Shown here one piece after another: positions 6,858-15,934 of a stretch of DNA of 64,000 nucleotides. The stretch is from positions 744,001 through 808,000 of the forward strand of contig OW818687.1 in NCBI GenBank assembly GCA_942493275.1, written 5' to 3'. The first letter of the stretch is position 1. Each line of letters starts with the position of its first letter. The notes under the pieces are model-generated. The model ran no database searches, had not been told where the DNA came from, and saw only the letters and a program-made list of their open reading frames with translations. This DNA is from G942493275 sp942493275 (GTDB lineage Bacteria; Actinomycetota; Coriobacteriia; Anaerosomatales; PHET01). Made by a program: the position numbers and the translations under genes.

Positions 6858-9165
6858 CGCGGCGGCGCTTAGCGAACTGCTCCAGGCGGACCCACTTCCG
6901 TGGATCCTCTCGAGCGATGAGCCCTACGCCCGCTGGGTCGTCTTGCGCCTGCTGCTCGGCAGAGGCGCCGACGACCCGGCGGTCGTCGCGGCCCGGTCGG
7001 CCACCATCGCCGACGAGGGCGTACGCTGGCTGGTAGAAGACCTGCCGACGTGGGCCGACCAGACCGACGACACCGCGCCGAGCGCCACCTATGCCCCGAA
7101 CCGCCTCAACCTGCTCGCGGACATGGGTGTCGGCGGCGGGGACTTCGAGCGCGTCGAGTCGGTGCTCGACGAGATGCTGGAGCACCAGGAGCGCTCCGGA
7201 CGCTTCCAGTCGCTCGGATCGATGCCGCGACGGCCCAAGCCCGAGTGGGGCTCCCTCCTGTGCGATACGGCGGCGATCACCGACGCGATGCTTCGATTCG
7301 GACGCGGTGACGACCCGCGCGTTCAGGCGGCGGTCGCGCGACTGATGGGGGACGCTGAGCCGACGTCGCAGGGTCTGGGATGGCGCTGCCTTCCGGAAGA
7401 GCGTGCACCGCTCATCGGCGGGCCTGCCAGGTCGATGGAGCCGTGCCCGCAGATAACCCTCGAGGGGGTCCGTCTGATTTCGCAGCTCCCGGTCGAGGAC
7501 CGCCCCGTGCAGACGCTCGACCTCGCACGCGCGCCCCTCGAGGCGTGGCGCAGGCGCGAGACTGAGCGACCGTCCGGCTACGGCCACGGCTACCAGTTCA
7601 AGACGGTCAAGTGGCCCAACCTGTGGTACGACGTGTTGTGGGTTCTCGAGACAGTCGGCCGGTTCCCGGGGCTGTGGGCCGGACCGGATGCGCGTCCCGC
7701 GGATCGCCGGTCGATTGCCGAACTTGCCGCGTGCCTCATCGAATACAACCTCGGAGCGGACGGGCGGGTTACGCCGCGACGAGCGTATCGGAACTACGAG
7801 CGCTTCTCTTTCGGCCGCAAGGACGCGCCCTCCCCGTTCGCCACGGCACGCTGCCTGGTGGCACTCGAGCGAGTCATCGATCTGACCGACGACATCCGCT
7901 CGGTCGATGTGTCGAGTCTCCCGAGCACCAGGGACGGTGCCCCGACCGCGGTCCAGCCGCGACGGCGGCAACGGACGTGCCCCATCCCCGCCAGGATCGC
8001 CACGCATACGGTCGCACAGGCACGCGCCCGCGTGCTCACGCGACACCGCCTCGGCTCGACGTGGGAGTCGGCAAGCCTGGAGTCACTTACGGCGGACCTC
8101 GCGGCCCTCAACGCCACGGTTCCCACGGCCCCCTACGTCGCATACGCCGCCCGCATCGAGTCGGTCAGCCGCGAGGCGATCGACCACGCGCGCTTCGACC
8201 TGCGCTCGCTGGTCACTGTGCGCGGAATGCGCGGATGGCTGTTTGTGATGCGCACCGACTTCGCGCCCATCGTCTTCTCCGCCACGCGTCGGCAGACGAC
8301 CAAGTACGCGAGGGAGTACGCGGAGCTTCGAGGCGTGACACGCTCCGTCTACGAGCAGCTGCGCCCCGTCGTGCTCGACGCCGTGAGCGAGGGGTCGCTG
8401 ACCGCGCGTGCGATCCGGCACCGACTCGGCAGGCGCCCGGGGGTCGACGTCGCGGCGCTCGTGAACCGGCTCGTCACCGAGGGTCTGCTGATGCGCGATG
8501 TCCTGACCGACGGGTGGACCGGCCACCAGTGGACGTTCGGGCTCCCGGGCCACGTGGTTCCGGGACTCGATCTTCACTCGGTCAAGGAGGAGGAGGCCGA
8601 TGCGGCGCTCGTCAGGGCGTACCTGCGCGCGTTCGGTCCGGTCAGCGAGATCGAGGCGTCATGGTGGACCGGGCTCGGGCCGCGTCGGACGGAGCGGGCG
8701 CTCAATGAGCTCGGCGACGAAGTCGCGCCGGTCCGGCTGCACGGAATCGACGGCACGTTCTTCATGCACGCGTCGGATACTGAGGAGCTCAGCTCCGCAG
8801 GTGTTCCGGTGCCGGCCGACACCGTCTTTCTCCCGGCCTACGACCCGCTCATGATGGGCTACGCCGCGAAGGACCGCTTCGTCCGGCCTGCTGACCGACC
8901 GCGCGTCTTCGACCGCGATGGCGGCTCGGCGCCGGTGGTGCTGTGCGGCGGGACCGTGGTCGGAGTGTGGGACCTCTCGGCGCCGTCCGACGCCGAGATC
9001 CTGGTCCACCTCTTCTCGGAGTGCGACCGTGACCGTGTGGTCGCCGAGGCCCTCCGAGCCACCCGTTTCCTCGTCCGAGAGGACACGCCGGTGCGCTTCG
9101 TCGACTCGATGACGCCGGTGATCGAGCGCCCCGCGGGCGCGGTGAGACGCCCCCTGCGAGACTGA
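6832..9165 (+). CDS. Fusion of alpha/alpha-toroid (prenyltransferase-like) domain and AlkZ-like winged-helix domain
   Basis: 777 residues from ATG 6832, overlapping the ARPP-1 gene. Residues about 1-370 look like the toroid of the prenyltransferase/squalene-oxidase superfamily (repeated helices ending LLADMGVGGG, LCDTAAITDAMLRFG, VLWVLETVGRF). Residues about 395-777 resemble the HTH_42/AlkZ (YcaQ) DNA glycosylase family: start THTVAQARARVLTRHRLG, winged-helix repeats VLDAVSEGSLTARAIRHRL and FGPVSEIEASWWTGL, and the C-terminal LPAYDPLMMGYAAKDRFV. In AlkZ the catalytic pair is Q-x-Q just before a PxPYxxxxxR segment; here the equivalent stretch is LNATVPTAPYVAYAARI, so neither Gln is present. 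It may bind damaged DNA or another ligand without classical glycosylase chemistry. Confidence 0.7.
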   Translation: METNAAPSDAAALSELLQADPLPWILSSDEPYARWVVLRLLLGRGADDPAVVAARSATIADEGVRWLVEDLPTWADQTDDTAPSATYAPNRLNLLADMGVGGGDFERVESVLDEMLEHQERSGRFQSLGSMPRRPKPEWGSLLCDTAAITDAMLRFGRGDDPRVQAAVARLMGDAEPTSQGLGWRCLPEERAPLIGGPARSMEPCPQITLEGVRLISQLPVEDRPVQTLDLARAPLEAWRRRETERPSGYGHGYQFKTVKWPNLWYDVLWVLETVGRFPGLWAGPDARPADRRSIAELAACLIEYNLGADGRVTPRRAYRNYERFSFGRKDAPSPFATARCLVALERVIDLTDDIRSVDVSSLPSTRDGAPTAVQPRRRQRTCPIPARIATHTVAQARARVLTRHRLGSTWESASLESLTADLAALNATVPTAPYVAYAARIESVSREAIDHARFDLRSLVTVRGMRGWLFVMRTDFAPIVFSATRRQTTKYAREYAELRGVTRSVYEQLRPVVLDAVSEGSLTARAIRHRLGRRPGVDVAALVNRLVTEGLLMRDVLTDGWTGHQWTFGLPGHVVPGLDLHSVKEEEADAALVRAYLRAFGPVSEIEASWWTGLGPRRTERALNELGDEVAPVRLHGIDGTFFMHASDTEELSSAGVPVPADTVFLPAYDPLMMGYAAKDRFVRPADRPRVFDRDGGSAPVVLCGGTVVGVWDLSAPSDAEILVHLFSECDRDRVVAEALRATRFLVREDTPVRFVDSMTPVIERPAGAVRRPLRD

Positions 9166-9166
9166 G

Positions 9167-10009
9167 CTACTCGGCGGGAACGACGATCACGCCCCAGCCG
9201 GTGCCGGTGTGAGTCGAGATCACGATGCCCGCGTCGTACATGACCATGTCGGTGGCCTCGAAGCGCTTGAGTATCTCGTCGCGCAGCCACTCGGCGCGCT
9301 CCTTCGACAGCGCGTGACCGACCGCGAATGCACCCTTGGTGCTCGTGCCCATGGCCTGCGACACCCAGTCAAGCGTGTGCTTAAGCGCCGCCTTCTCGCC
9401 GCGCGTACGCTTGACCGGCTGGAAAGCGCCCGTCGGATCCACGGTCAGCGTCACTTTGAGGTCGAGCAATGAGCCGAAGAACGCCGAGACGGCGCCTATT
9501 CGCCCGCCGCGAGCCAGGTTGTCGAGAGAATCCAGCCCGACGATGATCTTGACGCGGTCGCGGACGTTCTCGACTCGCGCTAGTGCTGCCTGAAGCGTGG
9601 CGCCCTCGGCAGACGCACGCGCGGCCTCGATGACCTGGAGACCCAGCCCCAGGGAGAGGTTCCGTGAATCGAACACGTGGACCCTGTCACCAAAGGTGGC
9701 GGCCGCCTGACGCGCAGACTCTATGGTCCCCGAGAGCTTGTCGGAGATGTGGACCGACAAGACCTGCTCGGCGTTCTCGAGCGCCTTCTCGTACGCCTCG
9801 ACAAAGGCTCCGATGGCCGGCTGTGAGGTGGATGGCAACTCGGGCGCCCGGCCCATCCGGTCGAAGAACTCGGCCTGCGAGAGCTCGCCGTCCTGAAACG
9901 ACTCGGTGCCGAAGGTGACACTGAGTGGGACGACGTTGATGCCGAGCTTGCTCACGTACTCCTGTGGCAGGTCGGCGGTGCTGTCGGTCACGACGGCGAA
10001 GGAGTTCAT
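9167..10009 (-). CDS. DegV family fatty-acid-binding protein
   Basis: 280 residues from ATG 10009, with AAGGGAG ahead. Diagnostic features: VVTDSTADLPQEYV at the start, VVPLSVTFG, TSQPAIGAFVEAYEK near residue 62, the HISDKLSGTIESAR motif near 87, and the LARGGRIG segment near 165. DegV/FakB proteins bind a fatty acid and present it to the FakA kinase for phospholipid synthesis. No fakA is in the window. The gene ends 1 bp from the convergent AlkZ-like fusion gene with no visible hairpin between. Cardiolipin synthase is encoded 1.2 kb away, but on the other strand, so a common lipid theme is only suggestive. Confidence 0.92.
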   Translation of the reverse strand: MNSFAVVTDSTADLPQEYVSKLGINVVPLSVTFGTESFQDGELSQAEFFDRMGRAPELPSTSQPAIGAFVEAYEKALENAEQVLSVHISDKLSGTIESARQAAATFGDRVHVFDSRNLSLGLGLQVIEAARASAEGATLQAALARVENVRDRVKIIVGLDSLDNLARGGRIGAVSAFFGSLLDLKVTLTVDPTGAFQPVKRTRGEKAALKHTLDWVSQAMGTSTKGAFAVGHALSKERAEWLRDEILKRFEATDMVMYDAGIVISTHTGTGWGVIVVPAE

Positions 10010-10085
10010 GCCGGGCTCCCTTGTCGCTGGAATCGATGGGTCGATAGGGTCAGCATACCCGAGGAGCGGGCTGGACCATCGCGAC

Positions 10086-11015
10086 CTAGGCGTACTGCAT
10101 TTCCGCCTTCATGACCTGCATGAAGGCGGCCACTACGTCAGGGTCAAACTGGGAACCGGCATGCTGCTCGACCTCGAGCTTGGCCTCCCAGGGAGTGCGG
10201 CCCGTGCGATAGGGACGATCCGTGATCATCGAATCGTACGCGTCAGAGACCGCAAGGATCCTCGCGCCGAGCGGGATCTCAGTTCCGCCGACGCCGTGGT
10301 ATCCGGTTCCGTCGAAGCACTCGTGGTGAAACATCACGACCGGTAGCACGTCGCGCAGGAGCCCGCCCATCGGCTCCAGGAGCGCTGAGCCCTTGCTCGT
10401 GTGCTGGCGCATCTGCTCCCACTCCTCATGGGTGAGCGAGCTCGCCTTGGTGAGCACATCGATGCTTATGTCGATCTTGCCGACGTCGTGGAGCAGTCCC
10501 CCGACACGCACATTCTCAATCTCGACGCGGCTGAGCTTCATCTCGCGCGCGATCTTCTCACCCAACTCCGAGACTCTCACACTGTGGTCCTGCGTGTACC
10601 CGTCGACGGTGTCGATGAACTTGGCGAGTATTTCAAGAATGCCCTCATACGCCTGGTGCAGGTCCGAGATGGACTCGGTCTTGGCCTCGTACAGGGTGCC
10701 CACCACGAATGCGGTGATGATCAGGAACGAGCCCCAGAGAAGCAGGTTAACGCCCGGCATCTCGACGGTGGTCGCGTTGAACAACGACGGATCCACGAGC
10801 GCATAAAGGGCGATGAGCAATACCGCGACCACGCCCGCGAGAACGCCCCGCTTCTTGCCGAGGAAGTAGGCGGCGAGCAGCACCGGGATGTAGAAGAAGT
10901 TGAGAAACGCCAGCTTGTTGGCCGACACCAGAACCGTGTAGGCCGCCCCCAGGGTCAAGACCAAGACCAGCATGATCTCGAAGTTCTCGAACACCAGCCG
11001 CTTCGCTCTATCCAT
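10086..11015 (-). CDS. Membrane-anchored HD-GYP domain protein
   Basis: The start is taken as ATG 11015 behind GGGGGCAGAG; this agrees with the N-terminus of its paralogue at 19217. 309 residues. Three or four membrane helices (to about residue 105) are followed by a short linker and an HD-GYP domain: DHSVRVSELG, GLLHDVGKIDIS, QHTSKGSALLEP, FHHECFDGTGYHGVGG and AVSDAYDSM. All metal-binding His and Asp of the domain are kept, but the GYP signature is GYH. HD-GYP enzymes hydrolyse cyclic di-GMP or related nucleotides. The membrane part is shared with the protein at 19217-20140, suggesting a lineage-specific sensor family. Confidence 0.85.
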   Translation of the reverse strand: MDRAKRLVFENFEIMLVLVLTLGAAYTVLVSANKLAFLNFFYIPVLLAAYFLGKKRGVLAGVVAVLLIALYALVDPSLFNATTVEMPGVNLLLWGSFLIITAFVVGTLYEAKTESISDLHQAYEGILEILAKFIDTVDGYTQDHSVRVSELGEKIAREMKLSRVEIENVRVGGLLHDVGKIDISIDVLTKASSLTHEEWEQMRQHTSKGSALLEPMGGLLRDVLPVVMFHHECFDGTGYHGVGGTEIPLGARILAVSDAYDSMITDRPYRTGRTPWEAKLEVEQHAGSQFDPDVVAAFMQVMKAEMQYA

Positions 11016-11208
11016 CTCTGCCCCCAACAGCGCAAGAATGCGCGTCCCCGCGCGCATCACCACTATATTCGACACCCCAGCTCCCGGCCTCAAGCCCCAA
11101 ATCGTGAGCGGCACCCGTCTCTACCGAGGACTGGAACCGCTGGATGGGTATCCCATGTGGTGACTCAACCATGCCCGCGGGCTCCGCCAAGAAATCGAGG
11201 ACACCGAG

Positions 11209-12651
11209 ATGAACGAAGGACTCGCGCTGTTGTGGAGTGTGCTGCTGCTGGCGTACTGGATCGCAATTGCAGTCGCCCTCATCAACGATGGCCGCGACCC
11301 CACCAAGACGCTCGCGTGGCTGCTTGTGATGTTCCTGCTGCCCATCCTCGGCCTCGTCCTGTACTTCTTCCTGGGTCGCAACTGGAAGAAGAAGACGGCG
11401 AAGGAAACATGGGTGGCCGAGGTGCGACAGGTAGCTGAGCCCGTTCTCAGAGGCGTGAGCGACCGCTATGCCCCGGTTCGTGACGAGGCCCACGAGTGGG
11501 CAGCGGAGCGAGGTTTCGAAAAGCTCCTGACGACGATTGAGACCGCTGACGGCGCGTTGCCGCTCCCCGCCTACGACGTCGACATCCTCGTCGACGGGGA
11601 AGTGAAGTTCGCGACCCTCGAGGCCGACCTCGCCGCAGCGAAGGACACGATCAACATCCAGTACTTCATCTGGGAGCGCGACGAACTCACGGCGCGCCTC
11701 ACCAAAGTCCTGCTGGAGCGCCTGGCAGCCGGCGTCGAGGTCAGGATGCTCAACGACTTCATCGGCAACATCCAGTACAAGAAGGACGAGATCGAAGCGC
11801 TGCGGGCAGCCGGAGCCAAGATTCAGTACGACGTGCGTGACATCGGCAAGATCAACTATCGCAACCACCGCAAGATCGTCGTGATCGACGGGGTTCTCGG
11901 CTACACGGGCGGAATCAACGTCGGGCAGGAGTATATCGACGGCAAGCCCAAGTATCCCGCGTGGCGCGATACCCACGTGCGCTTCCGCGGCCCGCTCGTC
12001 TCGGAACTGCAGAAGCTGTTCGCAGGACGCTGGTTCGAGTCGGTGCACGAGAACCTGTTCACGGAGCGATTCTTCCCCGCCGAGTACCCCGAGACCGGCA
12101 CGCGTGTCCTCGGCCAGGTCGTGGCCACGGGCGTCGAGGACCCGTGGGAGTCGGCTCGCCGGGCGCACGAGGTCGCGATCTCCTCGGCTTCCTCACGGAT
12201 CTGGCTGCAGTCGCCGTACTTCGTGCCGACTGACGCTCTGTATCAGAACCTGGTCAACGCAGCGCTGAGCGGCGTGGACGTGCGATTCATGATGACGGGC
12301 TGGCCGGACAAGAAGATCGCATGGTACGCCGCCGAGACGTACTTCGAGCCGCTGTTGAGGGCGGGCGGGCGTATCTTCCACTACAACGCCGGCTTCTTCC
12401 ACGCCAAGACGATGACGGTCGACGGCCAGCTCCTGAGCATCGGGACCATGAACATGGACATCCGCAGCCTCGAGCTGCACAAGGAGTGCATGGCGTGGTT
12501 CTACGACGAGGCGTTGACCCGGCAGCACGAGCAGGTGTTCCTCAACGACCTCGAGCAGTGCGACGAGATCACCGTCGAACAGATCGAGAGCCGGACCCCG
12601 GTCCAGGTCTTCCGAAACCACGCCGCGCGCCTCGCCTCGAACCTGCTGTAG
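11209..12651 (+). CDS. cls: Cardiolipin synthase, phospholipase D superfamily
   Basis: 480 residues from ATG 11209. Two N-terminal membrane helices (about 5-25 and 35-55, the second LAWLLVMFLLPILGLVLYFF) precede two PLD domains. The catalytic HKD motifs are both intact: NYRNHRKIVVIDG near residue 222 and FFHAKTMTVDG near 398. This is the bacterial ClsA type that condenses two phosphatidylglycerol molecules into cardiolipin at the membrane. The next gene starts 3 bp after its stop, so the two form an operon. Length and architecture are normal for the family. Confidence 0.93.
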   Translation: MNEGLALLWSVLLLAYWIAIAVALINDGRDPTKTLAWLLVMFLLPILGLVLYFFLGRNWKKKTAKETWVAEVRQVAEPVLRGVSDRYAPVRDEAHEWAAERGFEKLLTTIETADGALPLPAYDVDILVDGEVKFATLEADLAAAKDTINIQYFIWERDELTARLTKVLLERLAAGVEVRMLNDFIGNIQYKKDEIEALRAAGAKIQYDVRDIGKINYRNHRKIVVIDGVLGYTGGINVGQEYIDGKPKYPAWRDTHVRFRGPLVSELQKLFAGRWFESVHENLFTERFFPAEYPETGTRVLGQVVATGVEDPWESARRAHEVAISSASSRIWLQSPYFVPTDALYQNLVNAALSGVDVRFMMTGWPDKKIAWYAAETYFEPLLRAGGRIFHYNAGFFHAKTMTVDGQLLSIGTMNMDIRSLELHKECMAWFYDEALTRQHEQVFLNDLEQCDEITVEQIESRTPVQVFRNHAARLASNLL

Positions 12652-12653
12652 AG

Positions 12654-13481
12654 ATGTTCGACCTGCGCCTCTTATGGATCGTGGCAGCCGTCGTGATCCT
12701 GGGCTGGCTGACGTTTGCGGCAGTCGAGGCGCGCAACATCCGCGTCGACCGCAGAACCATCACGAGCGCCCGGATCCCGGCCTCGCTCGACGGCACGACT
12801 CTCGTGTTCGCGGCCGACGTTCACGCCGGGCCGCTCTTTGGCGCCGCCCAGACCCGCGCACTCGTCGAGCGCATCAACGCCGAGAACCCTGACGTGGTGG
12901 TGCTCGGTGGCGACTACGTGGGCGGACGGGCCAACGGCGCAAAGCGCTTCTACCCGGAGATCGGCGCCCTGGAGGCGTCCCGGGGAGTGTATGCGGTGCT
13001 CGGCAACCACGACTCGTGGGAGGGCGAAGCGAACGCACGCGCCGGTCTGGAGTCGGCAGGCATCCGGCTGCTGGACAACGACGTCGTCCATCTCGGCGAG
13101 GAAGGCGGCACCATCGCGATCGCGGGACTCGCCGACGAATGGACGGGACGGCCCGATCCGTCCGGTGCTGCCGAGGACCTTGAGGCGGGCGAGTTCGGCG
13201 TGCTGGTCGCACACAACCCGGACACACTCGCGTACGCCCTCGGCGCGGAGGAGAACCCGTGGTCGCTCGCGCTCGCCGGCCACACGCACGGCGGACAGGT
13301 GAGGGGCGTTTATCAGCTGCTGCCGCATAAGCCGTCGCAGTACGGGAAGCGGTTCCTGACCGGGTGGTCCGACGAGAACGGCACCGACGTACTTGTCACC
13401 AACGGCGTGGGCATGGTCACGCTCCCCCTGCGCTTCTTCGCGCCGCCCCAGATCCACGTGATCACGTTGCGTAGTTCGTGA
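12654..13481 (+). CDS. Membrane-anchored metallophosphoesterase, YkuE/YaeI type
   Basis: 275 residues from ATG 12654, 3 bp after the cardiolipin synthase gene. An N-terminal membrane helix (LLWIVAAVVILGWLTFAAV) is followed by a calcineurin-like phosphoesterase domain with FAADVHAG, VVLGGDYVGG, LGNHDSW and LAGHTHGGQ, the residues for two metal ions. Members cleave phosphoesters or pyrophosphate bonds in lipid precursors such as UDP-diacylglucosamine. The active site would face outward if the helix acts as a signal anchor. Pairing with cls points to phospholipid or envelope turnover, but the substrate is not evident. Confidence 0.9.
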   Translation: MFDLRLLWIVAAVVILGWLTFAAVEARNIRVDRRTITSARIPASLDGTTLVFAADVHAGPLFGAAQTRALVERINAENPDVVVLGGDYVGGRANGAKRFYPEIGALEASRGVYAVLGNHDSWEGEANARAGLESAGIRLLDNDVVHLGEEGGTIAIAGLADEWTGRPDPSGAAEDLEAGEFGVLVAHNPDTLAYALGAEENPWSLALAGHTHGGQVRGVYQLLPHKPSQYGKRFLTGWSDENGTDVLVTNGVGMVTLPLRFFAPPQIHVITLRSS

Positions 13482-13518
13482 CTCAGGTCACCGCACCCGC
13501 TTCACGGAGGACCCTCGC

Positions 13519-15480
13519 GTGCCGATACTAGGAAGTGATGCCCGACTCTCCCGGCAGGTGATGAACGTGCTTCGACACAGAACGACCATCGGCGCCGCCC
13601 TTCTCGGAGCGGCTTGCGCGATCGCCCTGACCCTCCCGGCGACCGCTCTCGCCGAGCGCCAGCAGCCGCTGCCCGACTATCAGTACTGGTATGCGATGCC
13701 GCAGACCAAGATCCTGCCCACGACGCAGCCGTCCGTGCTCGCGCCGCGCTCCACCGACCGGGAGGTGCGCGGGCTGAGCCTGTCGGCGGCCCAAGCCGAG
13801 TTCGAGGGACGCCAGATCGCCATCCGACCGTTCGGCGCCGACCTCGTCGACCTCAGCATCGAAGCGAGCGACCTCGTGTGCGACGCCTCCGGAGGCGTGA
13901 TTCCCGCCTCGGAAGTCGAGGCGTTCAAGGTCCACTACGTCAACGTGCAGTACCCGTCGTATCCGTACACCCGCAAGGGACTCGAACCCGACCCGCTCCT
14001 GCCAATGACGCTCGTCAACGGCCAACCGCTCGGCTGGAAAGCCTCAGGCAGCCCGGACCTCACTCGCCGAGGCGCCAAGGCGTGGAAGACGCAGCCGTTC
14101 TACGTGCTGTTCCACGTCCCGAAGGGCACACCCGCCGGCACCTACACCGGCGTGCTGCGCGTCTCGGCGGCCGCGTCGACCGGCCAGCGCACCCGGGCGC
14201 TCCGCATCCCGGTGCGCCTCGTGGTGCACGCCTTCTCGATCGACAGGCGCACGCTCAAGACGAGCTTCGGCCTGAACCTGCGCTGGGCAGCGTACACGAG
14301 CAGCGCGGCACATGGCTGGCTCGCGCCCAACGCGTCGCCTCCCCTCAGTGCCTCGCGCATTCCCGAGCGCACCACCTATAAGGGGGACCAGGTCGGCGGG
14401 TGGCTGCGCTACATGAGTGATCACCGCATCAGCCCGCAGACGATGCTCCCCGCGTGGGAGAGCGGAAGCGACTGGGCGCCTCCCCTGGACAACGGCGATA
14501 TGCGCGTCCGTGACGCATACCTCGCCGACTGCCTCGGAACGGGCACGGCGACGTCGTTCCCCGGCAACCAGCTCGCGTTCGACAGCGTGTGCATGCCTGA
14601 GTACGGCGAGCCCGCTTACGTGAAGGACCCGTTCGCGAGCAGTACCAACCGCAGCAAGGCGGCGCAGTACTACCGGACCATGAAGTCCGAACTCGGCACC
14701 AACATCTCAAGGGCCTACGCCTACCCGGTCGACGAGCCGCGTGCCTCGGAGCGAACCCTCGTTGAGAAGTACGCGCAGCTCGTGCACCAGGAGGCGCCGG
14801 GCGTGAAGTACATGGTCACCACCGACCCCGTGACCATGAACTACAAGCCGCTCGCCGGGGTCGATATCTACACCCACAAACTGCAGTTCTTCTACCGGGA
14901 TCAGCCCACCTGGATCACCCCTCTTCGCAACCTGAAGAAGGAGATCTGGATCTACTCGCACTCCACCACGTGGCAAGGCAAGGTCCCCATGTATCTGGTC
15001 GACAAGCCGCTCGCCGAGTCACGCGTCCAGGGGTGGTTCGTCTACCACTCCAGAGCGACCGGGCTGCTGCACTTCGACATCGCGGCATGGCGCCCCAAGA
15101 CGGGCTCGGCGGACTACCGCGACCCCTACGCCGACCCGCTGTCGTACCGCAGCTCGGTTGACGGCAAGCCGATCTACGGCAACGGCGACGGTTCGCTCGT
15201 CTACCCCGGCTACTACCCGTCGCTCGGGCTGGTGGTCGAGGGGTCCCCACCGGTGGGCAGCCTGCGCATGGAAGCGCTCCGCGACGGTCTCGAGGACTAC
15301 GAGTACCTCAAGATCATCGAGTCCAAGCGAGGGAGGGCGAAGGCCGACGCCTACGTCGCGCGAATCATCGGAAGCGTTCCCGCGCAGAAGCCGGGGGTTC
15401 TGAGGTTCCCGACGTACGAGAAGAACGCTCTCCCCTACGAGCGGGTGCGGCGCGACATGGCCGCCGAGATCACCAGGTAG
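13519..15480 (+). CDS. Secreted DUF4091/GH123-like glycoside hydrolase
   Basis: 653 residues. The GTG at 13519 has GGAGGA 8 nt upstream; an in-frame ATG at 13561 gives a cleaner signal peptide (IGAALLGAACAIALTLPATALA), so either may be used. The central part has a predicted barrel with AYAYPVDEPRASE, where the Asp-Glu pair matches the catalytic DE of GH123-like enzymes. The C-terminal domain has the DUF4091 signature LRMEALRDGLEDYEYLKII. Such enzymes act outside the cell on N-acetyl-hexosamine glycans. Substrate is unknown. It follows the phosphoesterase by 37 bp and may share its transcript. Confidence 0.75.
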   Translation: MPILGSDARLSRQVMNVLRHRTTIGAALLGAACAIALTLPATALAERQQPLPDYQYWYAMPQTKILPTTQPSVLAPRSTDREVRGLSLSAAQAEFEGRQIAIRPFGADLVDLSIEASDLVCDASGGVIPASEVEAFKVHYVNVQYPSYPYTRKGLEPDPLLPMTLVNGQPLGWKASGSPDLTRRGAKAWKTQPFYVLFHVPKGTPAGTYTGVLRVSAAASTGQRTRALRIPVRLVVHAFSIDRRTLKTSFGLNLRWAAYTSSAAHGWLAPNASPPLSASRIPERTTYKGDQVGGWLRYMSDHRISPQTMLPAWESGSDWAPPLDNGDMRVRDAYLADCLGTGTATSFPGNQLAFDSVCMPEYGEPAYVKDPFASSTNRSKAAQYYRTMKSELGTNISRAYAYPVDEPRASERTLVEKYAQLVHQEAPGVKYMVTTDPVTMNYKPLAGVDIYTHKLQFFYRDQPTWITPLRNLKKEIWIYSHSTTWQGKVPMYLVDKPLAESRVQGWFVYHSRATGLLHFDIAAWRPKTGSADYRDPYADPLSYRSSVDGKPIYGNGDGSLVYPGYYPSLGLVVEGSPPVGSLRMEALRDGLEDYEYLKIIESKRGRAKADAYVARIIGSVPAQKPGVLRFPTYEKNALPYERVRRDMAAEITR

Positions 15481-15487
15481 CGCAGGC

Positions 15488-15934
15488 TCAGCCGCCGAAC
15501 ACCCACTCGAGGGTGTCGCGAAAGTGCTCGCGGTCCTCATCGGTGAACACCGAGGGTCCCCGCGTGCGCCCACCGGAGCGCCGGTGCTTCTGCTCGGCAT
15601 GCCGGACTTCCATCTCGGCATCGATCGTCGCCAGCGAGAAGCGTCTGCCGCGGGGGCTCAGCGCATGCGCCCCCTTGCCGAGAACCATCGCTGCGAGCCC
15701 GATGTCTTGCGTGACCACGACGTCGCCCTCCGAGAGGTTCTCGATGATGACGAAGTCCGCGGCGTCGCGTCCGGTGCTCACCACGATAGCGTCCACGCCT
15801 GAGCGCTCGGTGTAGCGCGAGAAGTTCTGCGTGCCGTTACCCACCAGCGTGACCGGAATGTTGCGCGCCCGAGCCACCGCAATCGCCTCGCGGGTCACCG
15901 GGCTGGCGTCGGCGTCGATGAACAGCCGCGTCAC
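15488..15934 (-). CDS. UPF0178 (YaiI/YqxD) family protein
   Basis: 148 residues. The family start MTRLFIDADASPVTREAI is clear, with Ser where many members have Cys. Further conserved parts are VVSTGRDAADFVIIENL, VVVTQDIGLAAMVLGKGA and RRFSLATIDAEM. The fold is PIN/NYN-like and its acidic residues suggest a nuclease, though no activity is proven for the family. The gene overlaps the upstream M28 peptidase gene by 4 bp (ATGA), so both are translated from one message. It ends 8 bp from the convergent glycosidase gene. Confidence 0.88.
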   Translation of the reverse strand: MTRLFIDADASPVTREAIAVARARNIPVTLVGNGTQNFSRYTERSGVDAIVVSTGRDAADFVIIENLSEGDVVVTQDIGLAAMVLGKGAHALSPRGRRFSLATIDAEMEVRHAEQKHRRSGGRTRGPSVFTDEDREHFRDTLEWVFGG

